A stretch of DNA of 24,936 nt from JBHELG01 sp046263195 (GCA_046263195.1 JBHELG010000051.1:1-24936), one strand, 5' to 3'. Positions 14,875 to 22,221 are shown, counted from the first letter of the stretch. The notes: generated by a model not told the origin, from the letters alone. A program made the numbers and translations.

Positions 14875-16866
14875 ATGGCGCTTTGGCTTGGCATGAGCCC
14901 GCTTGAGCGGCCGGTCGAACTTCCGCCTGCGTCCCCGCTGTCCGCTGCGGATGCGGGTCCGCGGCCCAGGACACGCCCCTCCCCGGCGAAGGTGCTCGGC
15001 TTCCTCGGAGCCGCATGCATCATCGTCCTCGTGGTCCTGGCGTTCCTCGCGCCTCTGCTCGCTCGCCACGACCCTCAGCTCTCCACCGGTCGGCCCTTCG
15101 AGCGTCCAGGCGCGCGCCATCTGCTCGGCACGAACGACGTCGGCCAGGACCTGCTCGCCCAACTGCTGCACGGAGGGCGGGTCTCGCTGAGTATCGGCGT
15201 CATGGCAGCCCTGCTCGCGGTGGTCGTCGGGCTCGCCGTCGCGTTGCTTGCCGGTTATCACCGGGGCCGGCTCGAGACGGCCCTCATGAGACTCGTCGAC
15301 CTGACCCTGGCTCTGCCATTTCTCGTGCTCGTGATCGTGCTGGCAGCCTTCTTCGGACGCAGCCTCTTAACAACCGTGGTGGTTATCGGGGCCGTCATCT
15401 GGGCCCGTCCGGCTCGGGTGCTGCGGTCGCACGTTCTGAAGGTGCGCGAGTTCCCGCACGTCGTCGCGGCCCAGGCCATGGGAGCCTCTTCGTGGCGTGT
15501 CATCGGCCACCACGTGCTGCCCCGCACGGCGCCACTGGCCGCCGCGCAGTTCGTGCGCGCGGCCAACATCTCCGTGCTCATCGAGGCCTCACTTGCGTTC
15601 CTGGGCCTCGGTGACCCCGACCGTGTGAGCTGGGGCACGACCCTCTTCTTCGCCAACGCTCGCAGCGCCTTTCTCACCGACGCCTGGCTGTGGTGGATCC
15701 TTCCGCCGGGAATCGCTCTCACCGTGGCGATCGTCGGGTTCGCTTTCCTCGGCTACGCCGTCGAAGACTGGGCGGACCCGCGCCTGTCCCGCAGCGGCCC
15801 TCGCCGTGTCCGCCGTCCAATTGGTCGTCGCAGAACGCATCGACAGCAGGAAGGGGGGAGCGCCCGCACCGGATCGGCCTCGGCGCAAACGGTGGAGGCG
15901 CCAAGGGGACCGGTGCTCGAGGTGCGTGGCCTCGTGGTCAACTACCGCTCGCCCCAAGGCCAGCTGCGTGCGGTGGACGACGTCAGCCTGACCGTGCAGC
16001 CTCGCCGCATCATCGGTCTCGTCGGGGAATCGGGCAGCGGCAAGAGCACCCTCGCCATGGCCCTCACGGGCCTGCTACGCCCACCGACGCAGGTGGTCGC
16101 TGGGGAGGCTGTGCTGAAGGGGCGTCAAATCAGCTTGAGACGGCGCAGCGAGTTGGCGGCCGTCCGAGGGCGGGAGGTGGCGCTGATCCCGCAGAACGCC
16201 CTGAACGCGCTCAACCCCGCCTACACGATCCTGCGGCAGGTCGCGGAAGCGGCGAACCTGACCCGCAAGGACAATCACCAAGCCGCGAGGAGAGCACGGC
16301 AACTCCTCGAACTGGTAGGCATCCCCGCGACTCGTCACCGCTCGTTTCCCCACGAGTTGAGCGGCGGCATGCGGCAGCGCGTCGTCATCGCCATGGCAAT
16401 CGCGAATGAACCCGCCCTGCTCGTCGCAGACGAGCCGCTCACCGGACTGGACGTCGTCACCCAGGCCCGCATCCTGCGACTCCTGCTCGATCTCCGGGAG
16501 AGGTTGGGACTGGCGATGCTTCTCATCTCGCACGACCTGCCACTCGTCTCGCGGGTGGCAGACGACCTCCTCGTGCTCTATGCGGGTCGGTGCGTCGAAG
16601 CCGGCCCCACCGGCGTCGTGACGTCCGCTCCAGCCCACCCTTACACGCGCCGGTTACTCGAGGCTTTCCCGAGCCTTCACGGCCCCCGTCAACGCCTGGC
16701 GTCGATCGCGGGCGAGCCTCCCGACCTGCTCCGCCTGCCGTCAGGCTGTCCCTTCGAGCCGCGCTGCCCATATGCAGTAGATGTGTGCCGTGAGGTCACT
16801 CCCACGCTGTTCGAACAGCCCGCCCCCGGCCATCGAGCGGCCTGTCTCCTGCGGACGGCATCGTGA
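14875..16866 (+). CDS. Fused ABC transporter permease (DppC type) and ATPase (DppD type)
   Basis: A 663-aa single polypeptide joining two subunits that are usually separate. Residues 1-306 are a DppC-type permease: first helix about 38-64, EAA loop near 199-220 (AAQAMGASSWRVIGHHVLPR), last helix near 275-300 ending VEDWADPRL. A basic, Gln/Ser-rich linker follows (307-345). The ATPase occupies 347-663, with Walker A GESGSGKST (384-392), signature LSGGMRQRV, Walker B LLVADEPLTGLD and switch histidine in ISHDL. The C-terminal oligopeptide-ATPase tail carries a Cys cluster (CPFEPRCPYAVDVC and a final C). The gene starts 4 bp after the DppB stop. Such fusions are known in some actinobacteria, so I consider it real and not a missed stop. 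Confidence 0.92.
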   Translation: MALWLGMSPLERPVELPPASPLSAADAGPRPRTRPSPAKVLGFLGAACIIVLVVLAFLAPLLARHDPQLSTGRPFERPGARHLLGTNDVGQDLLAQLLHGGRVSLSIGVMAALLAVVVGLAVALLAGYHRGRLETALMRLVDLTLALPFLVLVIVLAAFFGRSLLTTVVVIGAVIWARPARVLRSHVLKVREFPHVVAAQAMGASSWRVIGHHVLPRTAPLAAAQFVRAANISVLIEASLAFLGLGDPDRVSWGTTLFFANARSAFLTDAWLWWILPPGIALTVAIVGFAFLGYAVEDWADPRLSRSGPRRVRRPIGRRRTHRQQEGGSARTGSASAQTVEAPRGPVLEVRGLVVNYRSPQGQLRAVDDVSLTVQPRRIIGLVGESGSGKSTLAMALTGLLRPPTQVVAGEAVLKGRQISLRRRSELAAVRGREVALIPQNALNALNPAYTILRQVAEAANLTRKDNHQAARRARQLLELVGIPATRHRSFPHELSGGMRQRVVIAMAIANEPALLVADEPLTGLDVVTQARILRLLLDLRERLGLAMLLISHDLPLVSRVADDLLVLYAGRCVEAGPTGVVTSAPAHPYTRRLLEAFPSLHGPRQRLASIAGEPPDLLRLPSGCPFEPRCPYAVDVCREVTPTLFEQPAPGHRAACLLRTAS

Positions 16867-17759
16867 GCGGCTCTTACTTGTCCCGCCAGCGGTCTTGTCA
16901 GTCCCCACCCTCCGGGCCTGCGGCCCTCCCCCGGGCAAGCCAAGAGCGCTCTCCCACCCAAGTCCTCGAACTCATCGAGGTGTCGAAGACCTTCTCCAGC
17001 CGTCCTCGCCTCGGAGGCCGAGCGGCCTCGGTGATCGCCGTCCGGGGGGTGAGTCTCTCGCTCGAGGAAGGCGAGATCGTCGCGTTGGTCGGCGAGAGCG
17101 GAGCGGGGAAGAGCACGGTTGGGCGTCTCATCCTCGGGCTCGAACGTCCCGATGAGGGCAGCGTGCGCCTCGAGGGGGTGGATCTCGCTCGCCTGTCCGG
17201 ACGAGCTCTGCGCCGGGCACGTCAGCGGATGCACCTCATCCTCCAAGACCCGTACGAGTCACTGCACCCGGGGATGCGGGTGGGCCGCGCCGTCGCCGAG
17301 CCGCTCGCGATCGCCGGCGTCACTAGCCATGAGCGCCGGGCCCGAGCTCTCGAGGCACTCAGGGAGGTGGGGCTCGTACCGGCCGACCACTTCGTCGGAC
17401 GGTTCCCACATGAGCTGTCCGGGGGCCAACGCCAGCGTGTCGCCCTCGCCCGGGCGTTCGCCGGCCGCCCCCGCCTGGTCGTCGCCGATGAGCCGACCTC
17501 GATGCTCGACGCCTCCCTGCGAGCGGGCATCCTCGAGCTCATCCTGGGAATCCGGGAACGGCTCGGCACGGCCTTCGTGTTCGTCACCCACGACTTGGCG
17601 CTCGCCCGTTACGTGTCGGATCGCATCGCCGTCATGAGGGATGGGGTAATCGTCGAATGTCGCGACGGCGAGCGTCTCGTCAACGACCCGCGAGAGCCCT
17701 ACACGCGGGCCCTGCTCGCGGCGAGCGAGGGCGTGCGACTAGAAGAGGAGACGTCGTGA
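16863..17759 (+). CDS. ABC transporter ATPase, DppF type, with repeat-derived N-terminus
   Basis: A 298-aa ATPase, the second nucleotide-binding subunit of the peptide-type transporter. Walker A is GESGAGKST (about 78-86), the signature LSGGQRQRVALARA, Walker B LVVADEPTSMLD and switch histidine VTHDL. The domain proper begins with VLELIEVSKTF at about residue 34. The preceding 30 residues (SYLSRQRSCQSPPSGPAALP and on) are encoded by the dispersed palindromic repeat, copy B. GTG 16863 overlaps the previous stop (GTGA), so the repeat appears to be translated; I see no start codon between it and the domain. The tail is short and lacks the Cys cluster of its partner. Confidence 0.92.
   Translation: MSGSYLSRQRSCQSPPSGPAALPRASQERSPTQVLELIEVSKTFSSRPRLGGRAASVIAVRGVSLSLEEGEIVALVGESGAGKSTVGRLILGLERPDEGSVRLEGVDLARLSGRALRRARQRMHLILQDPYESLHPGMRVGRAVAEPLAIAGVTSHERRARALEALREVGLVPADHFVGRFPHELSGGQRQRVALARAFAGRPRLVVADEPTSMLDASLRAGILELILGIRERLGTAFVFVTHDLALARYVSDRIAVMRDGVIVECRDGERLVNDPREPYTRALLAASEGVRLEEETS
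16871..16959. repeat. Dispersed palindromic repeat, copy B (in-frame in ABC ATPase)
   Basis: Same element as 515-604, same overall orientation. The core GGGCCTGCGGCCC and flanks match. The outer arms are GCGGTCTTG (16889-16897) and CAAGAGCGC (16941-16949), pairing with one mismatch at the same place as in copy A. Copy B lies inside the ATPase open frame (codons about 4-33) without a stop or frameshift. Confidence 0.7.
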
Positions 17760-18127
17760 CCCGTATGAAGCTGATCTTTTTCGCCTCGGCCGACCCTGCA
17801 GTTGATCCCAAGCCGACGTGGTCGGCCTACCACTTCGCAGAGGTGGCGAGCCGCGCCGGGCTCGAGGCGGAGGTGCGCCTGGCCGGTGACGCGGTCCGGG
17901 TCGCCCTGCCCGACGTGATCGCCGCCACCCCTCAGGGTGACGAGTTGCGCGGGAAAGTCGTCCGTCCTGCCGCCCGGCCCTTCGTCGTCTCGCTCTGACC
18001 GGGGTGTCTCGACACCCGTGGGGTGTCGGACGATGACCTCGCAGCCATCGGCGGGGTCCCACGGGAACTGGCGGACATCCTCACCGAAGTGGCGGAGGGC
18101 AGGTCGAACCTCATCTACCTCGGTTGA
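17756..18127 (+). CDS. DsrE-like selenoprotein (UGA-encoded Sec at codon 81)
   Basis: A 123-codon gene with an in-frame TGA at codon 81 (17996-17998). Before it: MKLIFFASADP, YHFAEVASRAGLEAEVRLAG and PFVVSL, the alpha/beta start of a DsrE/DsrF-like sulfur-relay or thiol-redox domain. After it, in the same frame: PGCLDTRGVSDDDLAAIGGV and ending SNLIYLG-TGA. Read through, the junction is S-L-U-P-G-C-L-D-T-R-G-V. This lines up with the DsrE-family Cys-x-x-Cys-Leu-x-x-Arg-Gly motif, with Sec in place of the first Cys. The start GTG 17756 has GAGGAG 5 nt upstream and overlaps the ATPase stop by 4 bp. A SECIS-like hairpin follows the TGA. If the TGA were a true stop, an 80-aa fragment lacking the redox motif would result. 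The Sec incorporation machinery is not in the window. Function is inferred as thiol/selenol redox. Confidence 0.85.
17996..18028 (+). promoter_or_regulatory. Bacterial SECIS-like element after the in-frame UGA
   Basis: The UGA is followed by a perfect 8-bp stem CGACACCC (18010-18017) / GGGTGTCG (18021-18028) with the 3-nt apical loop GTG. The loop begins with G, 19 nt after the UGA. This fits the general bacterial SECIS pattern: a stem a short distance downstream, with a G in the first two loop positions. An alternative stem GGGTGTC-TC-GACACCC (18002-18017) competes with it. Confidence 0.65.
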
Positions 18128-20186
18128 GCTGGGTGGGTTGCCACGCCGAACTCGGATGGGACCCGCCATACCAGAAGGCCGTGGAGCCGTACATTGCCTG
18201 CCACTCGTTCGTGCCTCCGTGCTCGATGCCGAATCGCAGTCCCGTGCGAAAGGAAATGGCGTCGGAGATCATGAGCCTATAGGCGGCGTCACACTCGAAA
18301 GCGCAGCCGTGCCCCTTGAACTCGTGGGCGGAATGGCCATTGGAGAAGTTGGAGAAGGGGCCGCGGTGGAAGTAGAAGCCGGCTTCGTAGAAGTCCTCGG
18401 TGCCGGTGCCGTGGACACTCGGGTTGGGAGAACCGTCGACGTAGGCCCGTTCGTCACCCTCCAGGTAGCCGCGCATGCCGGCCGTGCCGCGGACGAGGGT
18501 GGTTGGGTCCAACAGATGGAGCGGCTGGACCGGTCCCTCCATCGTGTGGGAGACGCCCACGAACTTGCCCTCTCCCGCGGTGTCAACGAAAGGCCAGTCG
18601 AGGGTGGGCACGGTGGGCCCACGCCGAGCGGTCGCGTGGAAGTAGCCGACCACGCCTTCCCGCAGACGCCGGGCCCAGATTCGGTCGAGACTCGAGGACA
18701 CCTCCAGACGTCCCAGGTCGACGGGGACATTCGATTCGTTGAAGAGCTCCACCGCGGCGCCGCGCGCATAGGGCATCGGCCACCAGGACGAGTACCAGCC
18801 TTCGGGGTCGAGATCGAAGAGCAGCGCGGAGACGGGATACTCGCCGAGCCCCGAGCCGAAGAACTCGCCGATGGGTGCGTCCACGGTGCGCCGCCCGTCG
18901 AACGTGATCCGAAGCCTGATACCACGCAGCAACGAATCGGACTCGCTGACGAGCTCCTCGGGAGGGTCCACGGGCGGGAGGGCTGGCGCCGTCTGGAGCT
19001 GGATCGTGTCGCTGCGTAGCCACCTGCCATCGACCAGGGAGTCGACCCAGTACGTCGCTCCTGGCTCGAGCAGGAGGTCGGACAGCGTCAGCGTCGAGCG
19101 ACCCGCGGTCGCCGTGGCAGGGATCGCTGCAACCTGGACAAGGTCGTGGCTGCCTGGCTTTCTGCGGGGCGGGGAGAACAGCACCACTTCGTTGCCGTCG
19201 ACGAGGGCCGGTGCAAGTTGCGCACCCCCTGCGGCTTCGGCCTGCCGCGTGATTCGAACACCAGCGTTGCGCGGGTCGACCGCGAGACCCAATTTGCCGG
19301 ACCCGGCCGGACCTATCGGAAGACCGTTGGCGAGTAGCTGCGGTGTGGGACCTGGCCCCACGACCTGGGGGAGCACCATGCGCAGCGCGGTGATGAGGCC
19401 TGGGCCTTCGAGCTGCACCCTGGTCGTCTGCCCCGGCAGCAGCGAGAAGTCCTGGCCAAGGGTCGTTGCGGCAGCCTGTTGGGGTTTCGGGTCTTCCGTG
19501 CCCGCTGATCGGAGGAGGGCAACGACATCCGCAGCCTGGTCATTCGGGTCGAATGTCTCCACACCTTCCGCATCTGCGAAGACGCGGAAGGTGACGTGGT
19601 AGAAGAACGGGTTGTGCTCGGTTTCGACCAGCATGGACCGGCGGAACGGCATCGGCACTTTGAGGTACACCCCGCCCGAGCTCCGATCGGCATCGGCCAC
19701 GAGGGGGAACGCGAAAGGTGGCCCCAGCCTTCCGGCCACGACGTCGGCCATCGGAGCATCGATCACCGTCTGCCCGTCGAGCACGACGCGGAGCTTGCCG
19801 TTGGGGACGACGTCACCGGGTTGGCGACCCGAGTCCGCGCGGGTGGACCAGATCGAGGCGATTTCACCCGCCCCGATGTGCTCGGCGATGACGCACCCCG
19901 AGGCCGAGTGACGAAGACACGAGTACGTGCCGAGAAAGCCGTCGTTGTTGCCTCCGTCACGGTCGAAGCTGGAGAACTGTCGCGTTTCCACGCCCCGAGT
20001 AAGCTCGGGGAGCCGGTCCAGCTGTCGGTAGCTATCCCATCCGGTGGGCCCTTTGCCTCGTGACGTCACCTCCTGGGATGCGGGGAGGACATCCGCGCCC
20101 CGAGGCTGGGCGCCGGCAACAGGAGCTCCGACCATCGCAAACGCGAGCGCCCCGAGGAGCGCGCCTCCTCCCAGTTTTCGCCCCAC
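18111..20186 (-). CDS. Secreted DUF2961 (GH172-type) glycoside hydrolase
   Basis: A 691-aa exported enzyme. The signal peptide is GALLGALAFAMVGAPVAGAQ, cleavage likely after AGA or GAQ. DUF2961 signatures are SSFDRDGGNNDGFLGTYSCL (about 72-91), GEIASIWSTRADSG, KLRVVLDGQTVIDAP, YARGAAVELFNESNVPVDLG and GTGTEDFYEAG; Glu597 in TEDFY is the likely catalytic acid. Characterised GH172 enzymes act on fructofuranosyl or arabinofuranosyl linkages, so a furanose-containing polysaccharide or glycoconjugate is a reasonable guess. An inserted beta-rich region (about 230-400) makes it longer than compact GH172 enzymes. The start is GTG with GGAGGGG 3 nt upstream. Its 3' end overlaps that of the convergent selenoprotein gene by 17 bp. 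There is no glycan operon around it. Confidence 0.88.
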   Translation of the reverse strand: MGRKLGGGALLGALAFAMVGAPVAGAQPRGADVLPASQEVTSRGKGPTGWDSYRQLDRLPELTRGVETRQFSSFDRDGGNNDGFLGTYSCLRHSASGCVIAEHIGAGEIASIWSTRADSGRQPGDVVPNGKLRVVLDGQTVIDAPMADVVAGRLGPPFAFPLVADADRSSGGVYLKVPMPFRRSMLVETEHNPFFYHVTFRVFADAEGVETFDPNDQAADVVALLRSAGTEDPKPQQAAATTLGQDFSLLPGQTTRVQLEGPGLITALRMVLPQVVGPGPTPQLLANGLPIGPAGSGKLGLAVDPRNAGVRITRQAEAAGGAQLAPALVDGNEVVLFSPPRRKPGSHDLVQVAAIPATATAGRSTLTLSDLLLEPGATYWVDSLVDGRWLRSDTIQLQTAPALPPVDPPEELVSESDSLLRGIRLRITFDGRRTVDAPIGEFFGSGLGEYPVSALLFDLDPEGWYSSWWPMPYARGAAVELFNESNVPVDLGRLEVSSSLDRIWARRLREGVVGYFHATARRGPTVPTLDWPFVDTAGEGKFVGVSHTMEGPVQPLHLLDPTTLVRGTAGMRGYLEGDERAYVDGSPNPSVHGTGTEDFYEAGFYFHRGPFSNFSNGHSAHEFKGHGCAFECDAAYRLMISDAISFRTGLRFGIEHGGTNEWQAMYGSTAFWYGGSHPSSAWQPTQLNRGR

Positions 20187-20514
20187 GCCCCCTCCAACCC
20201 CTCAGTGTGTGCTGCGAGTCAGCACCGCCTTGCAGCCCTTGCCCGACGAAAGCGACAAATGTAGCAAAACACCCTCGCCGGGCCCGGCGAGGGCGCACGG
20301 GGCGGGCGGTGCCTCTCTCCCATCGCTCGTCCCGAGAAGGCGGGTCGGGGCGGCGGATCATCCGGTGTCGGGAGGACCCAGGCTGAACGGGTACGCAACG
20401 GAGAAGGGGGACAAGACACGCTCGGCAGTCAGCCCGACCCCGACCCGCTGCCGAGTCAGGAAGAGGACCGCCTTCCCGCCGCCTGCGGCGGCGTCCCCGG
20501 TCCAACCGCTCTCA
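20187..20514. other. Intergenic region between whiB and the GH172 gene
   Basis: The 328 bp carries no gene I can support. Read leftward after whiB it holds a 7-bp stem CGCCGCC-TGC-GGCGGCG (20477-20493), then an 8-bp inverted repeat CTCGGCAG (20421-20428) / CTGCCGAG (20448-20455), then the terminator. A possible GH172 promoter follows, with TACATT on the minus strand (20258-20263) as -10. Confidence 0.5.
20264..20293 (-). terminator. Intrinsic terminator downstream of whiB
   Basis: A perfect 22-bp palindrome (20272-20293; each half is CCCTCGCCGGG or its complement) is followed on the minus strand by TGTTTTGC. A GC-rich stem plus a U-rich tail in the leftward direction fits termination of whiB transcription ahead of the GH172 gene. 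Confidence 0.7.
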
Positions 20515-20961
20515 TCACGAGGGGCGCTGTGCGGAGGCCCCCTCAGCCAGTCCGTTGTGTCGCAACCGTGCACCTGGCAGGGCCGGAGCGGAGGAACGGC
20601 GCCGGTACCAGATTCCCCGCACATAGGCGCGACGGTCAGACTCGAGGAGTCCACCCCAGATGCCGAAGGTTTCGCCGTTCATGATGGCGGCCTCGAGACA
20701 CTCCTGGCGCACCTCGCAGACCGCACAGTAGGCAAGCGCCTGTTGCTGATCGCGTTCGTTGGGGGAGAAGAACAGGTCGACGTCCGCTCCACGGCAGGCA
20801 GCCCTCTCCTCCCAGGTCCCCTCGGGGCCGGGACGATGTTGGGTCCCGACGACGGGGGGACAGGGCTCGAGGGCGGCGGCACCGCCCGAACCGTTGTTGG
20901 CCGAGCCGATCGCGCCTGCGCCGTTCCGCCCCGCGCCATTCCTCCCTAGGCCGTTTCTCAT
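20515..20961 (-). CDS. WhiB-family iron-sulfur transcriptional regulator
   Basis: A 148-aa Wbl protein, a family restricted to actinobacteria and their phages, which binds a [4Fe-4S] cluster and often the principal sigma factor. The four cluster cysteines are Cys56 (RAACRG), Cys79, Cys82 and Cys88 (CAVCEVRQEC). The turn motif GIWGGL (100-105) and a basic C-terminal tail (YRRRSSAPALPGARLR) follow. The first 48 residues are Gly/Asn-rich low complexity (RNGAGRNGAGAIGS). I chose ATG 20961, with GGGAGG 9 nt upstream; a TTG start at 21114 would add 51 residues without any family similarity. It is divergent from the PRPP synthetase gene. I cannot assign a WhiB subclass; the FGIWGGL form is closest to WhiB2-like proteins. 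Confidence 0.92.
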   Translation of the reverse strand: MRNGLGRNGAGRNGAGAIGSANNGSGGAAALEPCPPVVGTQHRPGPEGTWEERAACRGADVDLFFSPNERDQQQALAYCAVCEVRQECLEAAIMNGETFGIWGGLLESDRRAYVRGIWYRRRSSAPALPGARLRHNGLAEGASAQRPS

Positions 20962-21282
20962 CCGTTTCGGCCTCCCGTGCGGTCGCTGGCGGGCGGCTGG
21001 AGACACGTTGGGCTCCTGCTCGGCTCCCGCGCGTCTGCGCGGGTACCGACCGGCCAACTCAGACAGAAGTACGACCCGGCGATCAAAAAGCTGTCTGAGG
21101 GCTGGCGTTCTCAACCACCTCGACGGTACTGAGGCAGACGCCCACCGTGGACGTCCAATTGATCAGGCCGGGCGTGGCAGGGTGTGTGACTCTGACTTGT
21201 CGTCCGGCCCGTTCGTCCAGGTTCGGCACCTGTCCTCCACGGTGGGACGGGGCACCTTTGAGAAGCGGCACCAAGGCGATCC
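20962..21282. other. Divergent whiB / PRPP synthetase intergenic region
   Basis: The 321 bp holds the outward promoters of both genes; I see no small gene in it. On the whiB side are a perfect hairpin CCCGCGC-GTCT-GCGCGGG (21026-21043) and a perfect 9-bp inverted repeat with a 24-bp spacer (21058-21099). I could not place -10 and -35 elements with confidence. Confidence 0.5.
21058..21099. repeat. Perfect 9-bp inverted repeat in the whiB leader
   Basis: CTCAGACAG (21058-21066) and CTGTCTGAG (21091-21099) flank a 24-bp spacer containing an A-rich patch (ATCAAAAAG). It could be an operator for a dimeric regulator or a stem-loop in the whiB leader RNA. Confidence 0.5.
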
Positions 21283-22221
21283 ATGGGCGACATGCTGAAG
21301 CTGCTGGCAGGAAGCTCGAACGTTCCGCTTGCGACGGGGATCGCCGAGGCTCTCGGGCTAGAACTGGGCGCATGCGAGGTCTCGCGATTTCCTGACGGGG
21401 AGCTCCGTGTCGACATCCAGACGGAGGTCCGAGGAGACGACGTCTACCTCCTGCAGTCGACGGGGCCCCCGCCCCACGATCACCTCGTCGAACTCTGCCT
21501 GCTCGCTGACGCGTGCCGGCGGGCCGGCGCCGGTCGGATCACCGCCGTCGTGCCGTACCTCGTTTATGCGCGGCAGAACCGTCGCACGGGGCCCGGCGAG
21601 CCGATAAGCGTCCGGGTGGTCGCGGACCTTCTCACGGCGTCGGGCGTGGAGCGTCTGGTCGTCGTCGACCCTCACACGCCTGACATCGAGGCGATCTTCG
21701 ACATACCCGTCCTGAGCACGACCGCGGTGCCGGTTCTCGCGTCCGCTCTCGCTTCCGAAGTGGGCGAAAACGCCGTCATCGTCGCCCCCGACCTCGGTGC
21801 GGTGAAGCTTGCGGAGCAATACGCCGCTCACCTGGACCAGCCGGTGGCGATCATCCGCAAGACCCGGGTATCAGGAGAGGAGGTCGAGGTCAAAGCGGTG
21901 ATCGGGGACGTCCGGCAGCGCACTCCCATCATCGTGGACGACATCATCAGCACAGGTGGGACGGTCGTATCCGCGATCGGCGCCCTGCTCGAGGCCGGCT
22001 GCGCCTCGGACATCTTCGTGGCCGCGAGCCATGGACTGATCGTTGCCCCTGAGCGGCTCGAAGATGTGCCTTTGCGCCGCCTCATAGTGAGCGACAGCGT
22101 TCCACCTCCGTCCAACCTGCCGCTTCCGAGCAAGGTGGCGACGATCGCCGAGCTGCTGGCCGAGACGATCAGACGCCTCCACCGTGAGCGGGCGCTCGAC
22201 GAGATCCTCGCTCTGGGCTGA
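21283..22221 (+). CDS. prs: Divergent ribose-phosphate pyrophosphokinase (PRPP synthetase)
   Basis: A 312-aa enzyme predicted to make PRPP from ribose 5-phosphate and ATP for nucleotide and histidine synthesis. The N-terminus LKLLAGSSNVPLATGIAEAL and SRFPDGELRV, the ATP loop YARQNRRTGPGEPISVRVVA, the flexible loop IIRKTR and the PRPP loop VDDIISTGGTVVSA are all present. Several motifs are unlike the common bacterial form. DPHTPDIEAIF replaces DLHAxQIQGFF, and the IISTGGT loop resembles archaeal/class III enzymes more than MIDTAGT. It is therefore probably a second, divergent copy or a paralog, since the standard actinobacterial prs is usually linked to glmU. The start ATG 21283 has AAGGCG about 5 nt upstream; ATG 21292 is an alternative. 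Confidence 0.85.
   Translation: MGDMLKLLAGSSNVPLATGIAEALGLELGACEVSRFPDGELRVDIQTEVRGDDVYLLQSTGPPPHDHLVELCLLADACRRAGAGRITAVVPYLVYARQNRRTGPGEPISVRVVADLLTASGVERLVVVDPHTPDIEAIFDIPVLSTTAVPVLASALASEVGENAVIVAPDLGAVKLAEQYAAHLDQPVAIIRKTRVSGEEVEVKAVIGDVRQRTPIIVDDIISTGGTVVSAIGALLEAGCASDIFVAASHGLIVAPERLEDVPLRRLIVSDSVPPPSNLPLPSKVATIAELLAETIRRLHRERALDEILALG

Noticed and set aside
18300..19019. Rightward open frame through the GH172 gene
   Set aside because: It is antisense to a clearly recognised gene and starts out of frame within the selenoprotein gene.
20461..20520. Possible third copy of the palindromic repeat
   Set aside because: It shares CCTGCGGC, TCCCCGG and CCGCTCTC in the right order but differs in the arms and core stem; too weak to claim without a search.
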